From Bacteroides sp. OM05-12 (lineage in GTDB: Bacteria > Bacteroidota > Bacteroidia > Bacteroidales > Bacteroidaceae), in assembly GCF_003438995.1 (NCBI RefSeq), contig NZ_QSUN01000005.1, positions 186,001 to 250,000 on the forward strand: DNA of 64,000 bases. Direction: 5' to 3'. The position numbers were made by a program, and so were the translations under genes. The notes under the pieces are model-generated. The model did not search any database. It was not told where the DNA came from and saw only the letters and a list, made by a program, of their open reading frames with translations. Shown piece by piece: positions 24,032-33,072 of the stretch. Positions within the stretch are counted from its first letter, which is position 1. Every line of letters begins with the position of its first letter.

Positions 24032-27000
24032 ATGAAAGACAAGAACATAAAGAAAGTCCTGCTGTTAGGTTCCGGTGCGCTGAAGATAGGCGAGGCGGGA
24101 GAGTTTGACTATTCAGGCTCGCAGGCACTCAAGGCGTTGAAAGAGGAGGGGCTGGAAACCATCCTCATCAATCCGAATATCGCAACGGTGCAGACCTCCG
24201 AAGGTGTGGCGGATAAAGTTTACTTCCTGCCCGTGACCCCCTATTTCGTGGAGAAGGTCATAGAGAAGGAACGTCCCGAAGGTATCCTGCTGGCATTCGG
24301 CGGACAGACGGCATTGAACTGCGGTGTGGCACTCTACAAAGAAGGTATCTTGGAGAAGTATAACCTGAAAGTGCTTGGTACCCCCGTGCAGGCAATCATG
24401 GATACGGAAGACCGTGAATTGTTTGTTCGTAAGCTCGACGAGATCGATGTGAAAACCATCAAGAGCGAAGCGGTGGAGAATATCGAGGATGCCCGTCGTG
24501 CGGCTGCCGAACTTGGTTATCCCGTCATCATCCGCGCTGCATACGCACTCGGCGGACTTGGTTCCGGCTTCTGCGACAACGAGCAGGAACTCGACATACT
24601 TGCCGAGAAAGCCTTCTCTTTCTCCCCGCAAGTGTTGGTGGAGAAGTCGTTGAAAGGTTGGAAAGAAGTAGAGTATGAGGTGGTACGCGACCGCTTTGAT
24701 AACTGTATTACGGTCTGCAACATGGAGAACTTCGACCCGCTCGGCATCCACACGGGTGAGAGTATCGTCATTGCTCCGTCACAGACGCTTACCAACAAGG
24801 AATATCACAAGCTGCGCGAGCTTGCCATCCGCATCATCCGTCATATCGGTATCGTGGGTGAGTGTAATGTGCAGTATGCTTTTGACCCTGAGAGCGAAGA
24901 CTATCGCGTCATTGAGGTCAACGCCCGCCTGAGCCGTTCATCGGCATTGGCATCTAAGGCAACCGGCTATCCGTTGGCATTCGTGGCTGCCAAGTTGGGC
25001 TTAGGCTATGGGCTGTTCGACTTGAAGAACTCCGTGACCAAGACTACCAGCGCGTTCTTCGAGCCTGCCCTCGACTACGTGGTCTGTAAGATACCCCGTT
25101 GGGACTTGGGTAAGTTTCATGGCGTAGACCGTGAGTTGGGTAGCTCCATGAAGTCCGTAGGCGAGGTGATGGCCATCGGACGTACCTTCGAGGAGGCCAT
25201 CCAGAAAGGACTTCGCATGATAGGTCAGGGTATGCACGGCTTCGTAGAGAACAAGGAACTGGTTATAGAGGACATTGACAAAGCCCTCCATGAACCTACC
25301 GACAAGCGTATCTTCGTTATCTCCAAAGCCATGCGTGCCGGCTATACCGTAGACCAGATACATGACCTTACCATGATTGATAAGTGGTTCTTGCAGAAAC
25401 TGAAAGGCATCATGGATACGGACAATGAATTAAGGAGTAAGAGTGAAGAGGTAAAAGGGGATGAAACACTCTTAACTCTTCCTTCTTCCCTCTTAACTAA
25501 AGCGAAGCGACAGGGCTTTACCGATTTCCAGATAGCCCGTGCACTCGGTCTGGACCACCACATGGATAGCGAGGAGGCTATTTTGAAAGTTCGTGCCTAT
25601 CGCAAAAGTCTCGGCATCCTTCCGGTGGTGAAGCAGATAGATACCCTTGCTGCCGAATATCCTGCGCAGACTAATTATCTCTATCTGACATATAACGGCA
25701 CAGAGAATGACGTCACTTACTTGGGCGACCATCGTTCCATTGTTGTGCTTGGTTCGGGTGCTTATCGCATCGGCTCCAGCGTGGAGTTCGACTGGTGTGG
25801 TGTGCAAGCGTTGAACACGATCCGTAAGGAGGGTTGGCGCAGTGTAATGATTAACTATAATCCCGAAACCGTGTCGACCGACTACGATATGTGCGACCGT
25901 CTCTATTTCGACGAACTTACCTTTGAACGGGTGATGGACATCCTTGAACTTGAGAACCCGCACGGTGTTATCGTGTCCACCGGAGGTCAGATTCCGAATA
26001 ACCTTGCCATGCGTCTCGATGCCCAGCAGGTGAACATACTCGGCACTACCGCTAAGAGTATTGACAATGCCGAAGACCGTGACAAGTTCTCTGCCATGCT
26101 CGACCGCATCGGTGTAGACCAACCAGAATGGAGTGCACTTACTTCGATGGAGGACATCAATGCGTTTGTGGCAAAGGTGGGTTTCCCCGTCCTTGTGCGT
26201 CCCAGCTATGTACTTAGCGGTGCAGCGATGAACGTTTGCTCTAATCAAGAGGAACTGGAACGTTTCCTTCGTCTCGCTGCCAACGTTAGCAAGAAGCACC
26301 CGGTAGTGGTTAGCCAGTTTATCGAGCATGCCAAAGAGGTGGAAATGGATGCTGTAGCAGATAAGGGAGAGATTATAGCTTATGCTATCAGCGAACATAT
26401 TGAGTTTGCCGGCGTACACTCTGGTGACGCTACGATACAGTTCCCGCCACAGAAACTTTATGTGGAGACGGTGCGTCGCATCAAGAATATCTCTCGTCAG
26501 ATAGCTAAAGAATTGAATATCTCCGGTCCGTTCAACATTCAATACTTGGCGAAGGACAATGACATAAAGGTGATTGAGTGTAACCTACGTGCCAGCCGTT
26601 CGTTCCCGTTTGTGAGCAAGGTGCTGAAGCTGAACTTCATCGAGCTTGCTACTAAGGTAATGCTTGGCATCCCCGTAGAGAAGCCCAACAAGAATATCTT
26701 CGAACTGGATTATGTAGGTATCAAGGCAAGTCAGTTCTCTTTCAACCGTTTGCAGAAGGCTGACCCGGTACTTGGTGTGGATATGGCGAGTACAGGTGAA
26801 GTGGGTTGTATCGGTAGTGACACATCTTGTGCCATTCTCAAGGCGATGCTTTCCGTAGGCTATCGCATCCCGAAGCAGAACATTCTGCTCTCCACAGGTA
26901 ATATGAAGCAAAAAGCCGATATGATGGATGCCGCAAGACTTTTACAGCAGAAAGGTTATAAGTTATTTGCCACTAAAGGTACACACCAAACCCTTGCCGA

Positions 27001-27277
27001 AAGCGGTATAGAGAGCACTTTAGTCTACTGGCCGAGTGAAGAAGGACAACCGCAAGCATTGGATATGCTCCATCGCAAGGAGATTGACATGGTCGTGAAT
27101 ATACCCAAGAACCTTACTGCCGGCGAGCTCGATAATGGTTATAAAATACGCCGCGCCGCCATCGACTTGAATGTTCCGTTGATAACGAATCCAAGATTGG
27201 CAAGCGCTTTCATCAATGCGTTCTGCACGTTGAGCGTGGATGATTTGGCTATTAAATCATGGGATGAGTATAAGTAG
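24032..27277 (+). CDS. carB: Carbamoyl-phosphate synthase, large subunit (CarB)
   Basis: 1081 residues. Makes carbamoyl phosphate from bicarbonate, ammonia (from CarA) and two ATP. The N-terminal half starts KVLLLGSGALKIGEAGEFDY and carries the first ATP-grasp domain (IIRAAYALGGLGSGF; CNVQYAFDPES; VIEVNARLSRSSALASKATG). The second half starts VVLGSGAYRIGSSVEFDWCG near residue 572, with LVRPSYVLSGAAM and IECNLRASRSFPFVSK. The C-terminal allosteric domain has LFATKGTHQTL. Residues about 465-490 (NELRSKSEEVKGDETLLTLP onward) come from two inverted heptamer tracts and appear inserted in the oligomerisation domain. The reading frame is intact. Confidence 0.97.
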   Translation: MKDKNIKKVLLLGSGALKIGEAGEFDYSGSQALKALKEEGLETILINPNIATVQTSEGVADKVYFLPVTPYFVEKVIEKERPEGILLAFGGQTALNCGVALYKEGILEKYNLKVLGTPVQAIMDTEDRELFVRKLDEIDVKTIKSEAVENIEDARRAAAELGYPVIIRAAYALGGLGSGFCDNEQELDILAEKAFSFSPQVLVEKSLKGWKEVEYEVVRDRFDNCITVCNMENFDPLGIHTGESIVIAPSQTLTNKEYHKLRELAIRIIRHIGIVGECNVQYAFDPESEDYRVIEVNARLSRSSALASKATGYPLAFVAAKLGLGYGLFDLKNSVTKTTSAFFEPALDYVVCKIPRWDLGKFHGVDRELGSSMKSVGEVMAIGRTFEEAIQKGLRMIGQGMHGFVENKELVIEDIDKALHEPTDKRIFVISKAMRAGYTVDQIHDLTMIDKWFLQKLKGIMDTDNELRSKSEEVKGDETLLTLPSSLLTKAKRQGFTDFQIARALGLDHHMDSEEAILKVRAYRKSLGILPVVKQIDTLAAEYPAQTNYLYLTYNGTENDVTYLGDHRSIVVLGSGAYRIGSSVEFDWCGVQALNTIRKEGWRSVMINYNPETVSTDYDMCDRLYFDELTFERVMDILELENPHGVIVSTGGQIPNNLAMRLDAQQVNILGTTAKSIDNAEDRDKFSAMLDRIGVDQPEWSALTSMEDINAFVAKVGFPVLVRPSYVLSGAAMNVCSNQEELERFLRLAANVSKKHPVVVSQFIEHAKEVEMDAVADKGEIIAYAISEHIEFAGVHSGDATIQFPPQKLYVETVRRIKNISRQIAKELNISGPFNIQYLAKDNDIKVIECNLRASRSFPFVSKVLKLNFIELATKVMLGIPVEKPNKNIFELDYVGIKASQFSFNRLQKADPVLGVDMASTGEVGCIGSDTSCAILKAMLSVGYRIPKQNILLSTGNMKQKADMMDAARLLQQKGYKLFATKGTHQTLAESGIESTLVYWPSEEGQPQALDMLHRKEIDMVVNIPKNLTAGELDNGYKIRRAAIDLNVPLITNPRLASAFINAFCTLSVDDLAIKSWDEYK
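25424..25500. repeat. Inverted heptamer tracts inside carB
   Basis: Purine-rich 7-bp steps (about 25424-25460: GAATTAA, GGAGTAA, GAGTGAA, GAGGTAA) are followed at once by pyrimidine-rich steps (25467-25500: ACTCTTA, ACTCTTC, CTTCTTC, CCTCTTA). The whole tract is in frame. Confidence 0.8.
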
Positions 27278-27290
27278 GAAGGAGAGGTTT

Positions 27291-28445
27291 ATGCCACGAT
27301 TATATGTGCTATTATTTGCTATTGTCTTCTGTTTATATTCTCGAGCACAGGATATGGAAGAATATCGGACTGTTGATAGTCTTGCTCTTGCCATACCTGA
27401 TGCCCGGACGCATTCCACAGAAGCGATAGCAAGTTATATCAACCGTCACTTTACTACTACAGATGATAAACTGCGTGCTGTCTATACATGGCTTGCCTAT
27501 AACATTCGTTATGATCTCAGTATGCTTAAACTGACGGAGCAGGAAAAGGATGTGGATGCTCTTGTCAGTCATGCACTGAAGGAGAGGCGGGGAGTCTGCT
27601 TTCAGTTTGCCGGGTTATTTCACGAGATAGCCGGAAAGCTGGGTGTGAAAAGTTATACGGTGAGCGGCTATACCAAAAAATATGGTAAGGTGATGGACGA
27701 TTCCCACCAGTGGGTGGCTGCACAGGTCGGTGATGATTGGTATTTCTATGATCCGACATGGGCTTCGGGTTATCGTGATGAGAAGACCAAGAAGCAGGTA
27801 CAACACTTTAATGGGGCCTACTTCAGAGTGTTGCCGCAAGAGTTGATTCAGTCACATATGCCTTTCGATCCTCTTTGGCAGTTCTTGGATTATCCTTTGA
27901 CTTATCCGGAATTTGATGTAGCGGAAACAATACGTATGGATAGTGTCTATTTCAATTGGCGGGATACATTGGCTGTGTATGAACGCGGTGACGAACGGAC
28001 ATACTTGCTGGATGAAACGAGGCGTATGCGTGCCAATGGCACTCCCAACCGGTTAGTGGAGGAGAAGATTGCATTGAATGATCATAACATATCGGTTGAT
28101 AGTTATAATAACGATGTTGTGCTTTTTAATGAAACCGTTAAACTCTACAATAGCAGTGTAGAACAGTTGAATCGCTTCATTCATTATCGCAATGCCACCT
28201 TTGTGCCTGAAAAAGAGGAAAGTGAAGTACGGGGTATGCTTACTGTTTGTGATGAAAATATTGGGAAAGCCTTGTATAATCTTTCTATTATCAGGATGAA
28301 TGAGGGTGAGATTGCTACGGCTGTGGCGAATTTAAAACGGCAGATTATCACTCTTCATGCAGAAGTCGGGAAACACCAAGCGTTTTTGGATACCTATTAC
28401 AGTACTCCGTTGGAGAATCGTAAATCATTGTTTCTAAAGCCTTGA
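27291..28445 (+). CDS. Secreted transglutaminase-like protein
   Basis: 384 residues from the ATG at 27291, preceded by a purine-rich ribosome site (AGGAAGGAGAGG); an upstream in-frame ATG at 27240 would overlap carB and hide the signal peptide. Signal peptide: MPRLYVLLFAIVFCLYSRAQ. The transglutaminase/cysteine-protease-like core has Cys103 (RRGVCFQFAGLFHE), His139 (DDSHQWVAA) and Asp154 (YFYDPTWASGY), a complete catalytic triad. The C-terminal half is helical and unrecognised. Such Bacteroidales proteins are thought to act on proteins or peptides in the periplasm; substrate unknown. It starts 13 bp after carB, so it may be co-transcribed, but no functional link is evident. Confidence 0.85.
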   Translation: MPRLYVLLFAIVFCLYSRAQDMEEYRTVDSLALAIPDARTHSTEAIASYINRHFTTTDDKLRAVYTWLAYNIRYDLSMLKLTEQEKDVDALVSHALKERRGVCFQFAGLFHEIAGKLGVKSYTVSGYTKKYGKVMDDSHQWVAAQVGDDWYFYDPTWASGYRDEKTKKQVQHFNGAYFRVLPQELIQSHMPFDPLWQFLDYPLTYPEFDVAETIRMDSVYFNWRDTLAVYERGDERTYLLDETRRMRANGTPNRLVEEKIALNDHNISVDSYNNDVVLFNETVKLYNSSVEQLNRFIHYRNATFVPEKEESEVRGMLTVCDENIGKALYNLSIIRMNEGEIATAVANLKRQIITLHAEVGKHQAFLDTYYSTPLENRKSLFLKP

Positions 28446-28534
28446 AAGGGAAGCATGTTAGAACTATAGCTATTGTTTTGTATATCATGTAAAAAAAGTC
28501 TATATATTGTATGGTATTGTGCGAAAAGTTTTTC

Positions 28535-28542
28535 TATCTTTG
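28535..28542 (+). promoter_or_regulatory. -7 element of the hybrid histidine kinase gene
   Basis: TATCTTTG, an exact TAnnTTTG match, 21 bp before the ATG; a TTGT near 28516 may be the -33 element. Confidence 0.5.
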
Positions 28543-28563
28543 ATTCGCTAATAACTTAAAATA

Positions 28564-30900
28564 ATGGACGACAAAAGGAAGTTAGAGGAACTGCAGCAGG
28601 AAATTGCACAGCTCAAGAAAGAAAACAAGGTATTGCACGACGAAAACAAAGCCCTCAGAGAAGAAGGCGGTAAGTCTGCTACGTTTAAAGAAAAATATGC
28701 CGTTAAGATATTGGAGTCATTACCCGATATGTTGACGGTATTTGATCATATGGGATATAACGTCGAAGTTGTGTCCAACGAGGAAAGTAATCATGTAGGG
28801 ATAAGCAATGCTGAATTAATAGGGCGTAAAATGTGCGATATTGTTCCGGAAGAAGCGTATCGAAATATCTGGAGCAATATGCAACGGGCAATCAATACCG
28901 GCAAAGTTTCGGCGGCACATCACGAATTGGATGTCAATGGAGAACACCATTACTACGAGAACCGTATATTTCCGCTTGATGAGAAATATGTACTTATAAT
29001 GTGCCGTGATATTACCTCACGTGTAGATGTAGAAAGTGAGATGCAGACCTATAAACGGGTGCTTGACCGAGTGAGTGACAGTGTATTGGCACTTTCGACG
29101 GATGGCACGTTGGTCTATGCTAATAAGAAATTTATAGAGGAATATCACGTCACGCAGGAGTTGGGGAAACAGAAAATTTACGATCTTCCCGTGACGATTA
29201 ATACCCCTGAATTATGGGCGGCAATGTTGGAAAGAATCCGTAACCATGGGGGAAACTACTCCTACCGTGCTGATTATCGTAAGTCGGGTAAGAATAGTAT
29301 TTGTCAGGTCTCTACTTTCCTTAACCGTCAGGGACAGGAAGAAGTTGTGTGGTTTTTTACACAAGACATTACTGACGTTATCCATTTCCGTGACGAGCTT
29401 CGCGAGCAGAATTACTTGTTGGAGAGTATCTTGAATAACATACCTGTCTACCTTTTTGTTAAAGATCCTGCAAATGAATTCCGTTACCTCTACTGGAATA
29501 AAGCCTTTGCAGCCCATTCCGGTATACCTGCATCCAAAGCTATCGGGCATACAGACATTGAAATATTCCCCAATAGGGAAGATGCCGATAGGTTTCATGC
29601 TGACGACCTTGAGGTAATACGTACTAAAAAACGGATGGATATGCAGGAAACGTACGTTTCCACTAGTGGGGAAACACGTGTTGTACAGACGATGAAAACA
29701 CTTGTACCGATGGATGGTCGTGAATCTCTTATCATTGGCATCTCGTGGGATGTAACCGATATGGAGAACATTGAACAGGAATTGATTAAGGCACGTATCA
29801 AGGCTGAACAGTCTGATCACCTTAAAACCGCTTTCCTTGCTAATATGAGTCATGAGATTCGTACGCCGCTTAACGCTATTGTAGGCTTCTCTAAATTGCT
29901 TACTGAAGCAGACAACCCTGAAGATGAGAAACTCTATTCTGACATTATCAACCAGAATTCCGAAATCTTGCTGCAGCTCATTAACGATATTCTTGATCTT
30001 GCCAAGATAGAGGCTGGTACATTGGAATATGTTAAGCATCCGATGGATCTTGGTGAACTGTGTCGCAATGTTTACGAGATACATAAAACCCGTGTACAAG
30101 ATGGCGTGACATTGGTGTTGGACAATGATAAAGATGCGCATCTGATTATTAACGAAGATCAGAATCGTGTTATGCAGGTTGTTACTAACCTCATTAATAA
30201 TGCTATCAAGTTTACCATGAAAGGTGAGATTCATTTCGGTTATGAGGTGAGGGATGATGTTATTGACTTCCATGTCTCCGATACCGGTATGGGTATACCT
30301 GCAGACAAGGTAGATCGTGTATTCGATCGTTTTGTCAAGCTAAACGATTTTGTACAGGGAACCGGGCTTGGTCTTGCTATCTGTAAGATGATACTCAAGA
30401 AAGCGGGAGGAAATATCAGTGTCACTTCGGAAGAAGGTAAAGGTACTACATTCCATTTTATTGTACCCTATGAAATGGGGCGCTGTCGTGCTGAAATACA
30501 GAAAAATACCAAGCAAAAAGTAGATATGCAGAATCTTTCAGGAGGAATGAAAACTATCCTTATTGCTGAGGATGTAGATAGTAATTATCTGTTGTTAAAG
30601 TCGATTATTGGTAAGTCCTATAATCTATTATGGGCGAAAGATGGCGAACAGGCGGTTAAAATGTTTAAGGAAAATGATCCTGACTTGATCTTGATGGATA
30701 TTAAAATGCCGAATATGGATGGTTTGGAAGCCACCCGAATTATTCGTTCCTATTCTATGCTAATTCCTATTGTAACCCTGACAGCCTATGCTTTCGAGTC
30801 GGATAGAGAACAAGCATTTGAGGCCGGTTGTAGTGACTTCCTGACTAAACCAGTTCAGTCTGGGGAATTAAAAGCTGTGTTGGGGAAGTATTTGGAATAA
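28564..30900 (+). CDS. PAS-domain hybrid histidine kinase/response regulator
   Basis: 778 residues, no membrane helix seen, so probably cytoplasmic. N-terminal coiled coil (about 3-40, repeated LKKENKVLHDENKALREE), then three PAS-like sensor domains (about 50-160, 165-280 and 285-400; the last has PVYLFVKDPANEFRYLYWN). The HisKA domain carries His430 in NMSHEIRTPLNAIVGFS, and the ATPase domain has NLINNAIKF and GTGLGLAICK. The C-terminal receiver domain has phospho-acceptor Asp712 (LILMDIKMPNMDG). It would sense a cytoplasmic signal and relay phosphate internally or to a separate partner; none is adjacent. Signal unknown. Own promoter at 28535 and a terminator after the stop make it monocistronic. 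Confidence 0.93.
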   Translation: MDDKRKLEELQQEIAQLKKENKVLHDENKALREEGGKSATFKEKYAVKILESLPDMLTVFDHMGYNVEVVSNEESNHVGISNAELIGRKMCDIVPEEAYRNIWSNMQRAINTGKVSAAHHELDVNGEHHYYENRIFPLDEKYVLIMCRDITSRVDVESEMQTYKRVLDRVSDSVLALSTDGTLVYANKKFIEEYHVTQELGKQKIYDLPVTINTPELWAAMLERIRNHGGNYSYRADYRKSGKNSICQVSTFLNRQGQEEVVWFFTQDITDVIHFRDELREQNYLLESILNNIPVYLFVKDPANEFRYLYWNKAFAAHSGIPASKAIGHTDIEIFPNREDADRFHADDLEVIRTKKRMDMQETYVSTSGETRVVQTMKTLVPMDGRESLIIGISWDVTDMENIEQELIKARIKAEQSDHLKTAFLANMSHEIRTPLNAIVGFSKLLTEADNPEDEKLYSDIINQNSEILLQLINDILDLAKIEAGTLEYVKHPMDLGELCRNVYEIHKTRVQDGVTLVLDNDKDAHLIINEDQNRVMQVVTNLINNAIKFTMKGEIHFGYEVRDDVIDFHVSDTGMGIPADKVDRVFDRFVKLNDFVQGTGLGLAICKMILKKAGGNISVTSEEGKGTTFHFIVPYEMGRCRAEIQKNTKQKVDMQNLSGGMKTILIAEDVDSNYLLLKSIIGKSYNLLWAKDGEQAVKMFKENDPDLILMDIKMPNMDGLEATRIIRSYSMLIPIVTLTAYAFESDREQAFEAGCSDFLTKPVQSGELKAVLGKYLE

Positions 30901-30907
30901 TATAGAG

Positions 30908-30942
30908 AAAGGGGCTCCCATTAGTTGAGAGTCCCTTTTGTT
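30908..30942 (+). terminator. Intrinsic terminator after the hybrid kinase gene
   Basis: AAAGGG (30908-30913) pairs with CCCTTT (30933-30938), with an inner CTC/GAG pair, followed by a short T-rich tract. It lies between convergent genes. Confidence 0.6.
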
Positions 30943-30959
30943 CGTTTATACCGCGCATT

Positions 30960-31388
30960 TTATTTGATTTCGATAGTTTTTGTAGTCTTAACAGTTTCTT
31001 CAGGTTTACGCTTCGGAAGCTCGATAGTTAAAACGCCATTTTCTACTTTAGCGTCGATTTTGTCTTTATCCACATCGTCAGGTAAGATAAGAGTCTGTTG
31101 ATATTTGGAGTAAGAAAATTCACGGCGTAAATAGCGTGCTTCCTTATTCTCATCTTTTTTTTCCTCTTTTTTCTCCATTGAGATAACCAAGTCGTTATCC
31201 TCGTTTACATGGATGTTGAAATCCTCTTTCTTCATTCCTGGAGCAGCTACTTCAACCTTATAATCTGTAGCAGATTCAATTACGTTGATTGCAGGAGCTG
31301 TTGCGTTAGCTTTAACCATCCAATCGTTATCAAAGAAATCATTAAAAATACTCGGTAACCAATTCTGAGTTCTTCTTACAGGCATCAT
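30960..31388 (-). CDS. Small heat-shock protein (Hsp20/alpha-crystallin family)
   Basis: 142 residues. ATP-independent holdase that binds unfolding proteins. The alpha-crystallin domain runs about 30-135 (INVIESATDYKVEVAAPGMK; KEDFNIHVNEDNDLVISMEK; YLRREFSYSKYQQTLILPDD), ending with the typical ENGVLTIELPK near 120-130; the short tail KTIEIK contains the I-x-I motif used in oligomer contacts. MMPVRRTQNWLPSIFNDFF is the usual Bacteroidetes N-terminus. The upstream region has a very good sigma-54 (-24/-12) match instead of a TAnnTTTG promoter, so stress control through an enhancer-binding protein is possible. Confidence 0.95.
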   Translation of the reverse strand: MMPVRRTQNWLPSIFNDFFDNDWMVKANATAPAINVIESATDYKVEVAAPGMKKEDFNIHVNEDNDLVISMEKKEEKKDENKEARYLRREFSYSKYQQTLILPDDVDKDKIDAKVENGVLTIELPKRKPEETVKTTKTIEIK

Positions 31389-31468
31389 AGTTCTAATCTC
31401 CTATTATTTAGTTATACATTAATTGTTTCTAAACTTCGGTTTTTTCAACCGTCGTTCACTGATAATAA

Positions 31469-31484
31469 TGCAAATGAAGTGCCA
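31469..31484 (-). promoter_or_regulatory. Sigma-54-type promoter upstream of hsp20
   Basis: On the minus strand: TGGCAC, 5 nt, TTGCA. This is a full match to the RpoN -24/-12 consensus, with GG and GC exactly 10 nt apart. Transcription would begin near 31458, about 70 nt before the ATG. The overlapping TTCATTTG is a one-mismatch -7 element for the housekeeping sigma, but no TTTG lies at the right distance. Confidence 0.5.
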
Positions 31485-31496
31485 AAAGTTCATTCT

Positions 31497-31552
31497 GACA
31501 TTTTGTATCTAAATAATGTCCTTATAATGCAATAATGTCTTATAATATGACA
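31497..31552. promoter_or_regulatory. Candidate enhancer sites upstream of the hsp20 promoter
   Basis: GACA/TGTC half-sites occur as GACAT (31497) with ATGTC (31516-31520), and as TGTC (31536-31539), 9 nt, GACA (31549-31552). A direct repeat AATAATGTC...TTATAAT is also present. They sit 12-70 bp upstream of the -24 element, where activators of sigma-54 promoters bind. No adjacent activator gene. Confidence 0.35.
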
Positions 31553-31588
31553 AAATATGCTGTATTATTAAAATAATGAAGCATTTGT

Positions 31589-32050
31589 TTAGATAAGTTT
31601 AAATCTTATCCGAAGAATGCCATTGTTATAATCATAGCTGATTATCTTAAATATTCCTATTTCTGAAGTGTTTTCTACATGCGTACCGATACAAAGGCAT
31701 TCATCATAGTCGCCTACATGTATGATACGTACAGTTTCAGAAGCATTTTCCGGTAGACGTTTCATATCAAACCGTCCAACAGCCTCTTCTTGGGTGATGA
31801 ATTCAGTAGTGACGGGTAAATGTTGTGCTATTACTTCATTAACCGTTTTTTCTATCTTCTCAATATCCTCTTCACTTGGTTGCTGTGGCAAAGCAAAATC
31901 CAATTTGCTCTTTTTCCTTTCAATATGTGCGGAGACTGCCCTTCCGCATCCGAAAAGGTTCACCATTGTACGGTTTACAATATGTTCGCAAGTATGCATC
32001 GGCGGATGTTCCTGCTTGTTGTGATCGTTGAGTTGAATTTGTTGTTCCAT
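31589..32050 (-). CDS. AlaX-like alanyl-tRNA editing protein
   Basis: 153 residues, only the second additional (editing) domain of threonyl/alanyl-tRNA synthetases. Zinc ligands are the HxxxH pair His19/His23 (PPMHTCEHIVNRT) and Cys120/His124 (CLCIGTHVENT). RRLPENASETVRI-like strand context and NNGILRIRFKLI at the end fit the fold. Freestanding AlaX proteins hydrolyse Ser or Gly mischarged on tRNA(Ala) in the cytoplasm. No synthetase domain is present. It lies 3 bp after the thioredoxin-like gene stop and is probably co-transcribed with it. Confidence 0.85.
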   Translation of the reverse strand: MEQQIQLNDHNKQEHPPMHTCEHIVNRTMVNLFGCGRAVSAHIERKKSKLDFALPQQPSEEDIEKIEKTVNEVIAQHLPVTTEFITQEEAVGRFDMKRLPENASETVRIIHVGDYDECLCIGTHVENTSEIGIFKIISYDYNNGILRIRFKLI

Positions 32051-32053
32051 AAG

Positions 32054-32911
32054 TTACTTAGTACGATTAATAATATATTGATTAAACATTTCCATATGGA
32101 GACCTGTACATTTAACTTTTACAATATGTTGTTTATCTGTTAAAAAGCAGGTGGGGGTAGCTTGTGCGCCATATTTAATTTTCATAGGACTTGCATCTTG
32201 TTTGAAGTCTGAAATGAAAATATATTCTGAAGGATATTCTTCTTTTAATTTTTGTAAGTCCTCCAATGAACTACAAGGCCAGTATACTAAAATCAAGAGA
32301 TCGTTGCGTGACGTTTGATTATATAATAATTCAAGTTGTTCACGTCCTTGCTTTCCCATGCAGCCGAGTCCACCATAAAGTATAAGTAGTTGTTTGCTAT
32401 TTGTTATATTCCAGTCAAATTCTTTCCCGTTTATTTGAACACAAGGAAAGTTATAAATCAAATCGCCCTCTTGAATCTGTTTGGTTTGTAGATGTTCCCT
32501 GATATTTTTGCCGTAAAAAGATTGCTGAATCTGAGTATCAAGCGAATTTAATATGTTTTCCAAAGTATCTTTGGATATATCAAGGCGAGTCATGTATAAA
32601 CGTTGTAGTCCACTGGGTACTGATGCATATTTGATTGCTAACTCTATATTGGTTTTAGATGCCTTCTCTAAAATTTCATCGAAGATATTCTGGATACTGT
32701 CTCTTTTATCAGGCATTGTTTCCCAATACTGACTTAATGTATTTTGCTGATTCTCAAAATTACTCCATAAAATACTGTCTTCTTTTAGATAGTTAGCTTC
32801 AGTTATTATCTCTTGTGAATGGAGTTTTGTAATACTCAATAAACATATACTTACTAAGTATAATTTGTTTATAATAGTATTTTTAATGTTTTGAATTGTT
32901 GTTTTAGTCAT
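32054..32911 (-). CDS. Secreted thioredoxin-like protein with a single-Cys active site
   Basis: 285 residues. Signal peptide about 1-32 (NKLYLVSICLLSITKLHSQ). The N-terminal half is helical, like the DUF-type extensions of Bacteroides TlpA-like proteins. The C-terminal thioredoxin fold (about 150-280) has LLILYGGLGCMGKQGREQLE where CxxC is expected; only the first Cys remains. The cis-Pro loop is present (GAQATPTCFLTD). A single-Cys site cannot form the normal disulfide, so the protein is a non-classical or inactive oxidoreductase, or uses the Cys of ATPTCF. A near-consensus -7 element (TACCTTTA, 32947-32954) lies upstream. Partner unknown. Confidence 0.72.
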   Translation of the reverse strand: MTKTTIQNIKNTIINKLYLVSICLLSITKLHSQEIITEANYLKEDSILWSNFENQQNTLSQYWETMPDKRDSIQNIFDEILEKASKTNIELAIKYASVPSGLQRLYMTRLDISKDTLENILNSLDTQIQQSFYGKNIREHLQTKQIQEGDLIYNFPCVQINGKEFDWNITNSKQLLILYGGLGCMGKQGREQLELLYNQTSRNDLLILVYWPCSSLEDLQKLKEEYPSEYIFISDFKQDASPMKIKYGAQATPTCFLTDKQHIVKVKCTGLHMEMFNQYIINRTK

Positions 32912-33072
32912 CTTCTTTGTTTTTTGTAAAGGTAGAGCTATATTTTGAAATGTGAAAGAAATGCATCATTTTTCAGATTAGAGAGTATTTTTAAATTCTT
33001 CTTTAAAACGATGGGAAGTTGTGGATTGTCGACCACATGTTCGTATTTCAAAGAAACGGACTGTATAGACAT

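Noticed and set aside
25493..26542. 349-codon open frame opposite carB
   Set aside because: Antisense shadow of a conserved enzyme with no recognisable protein features.
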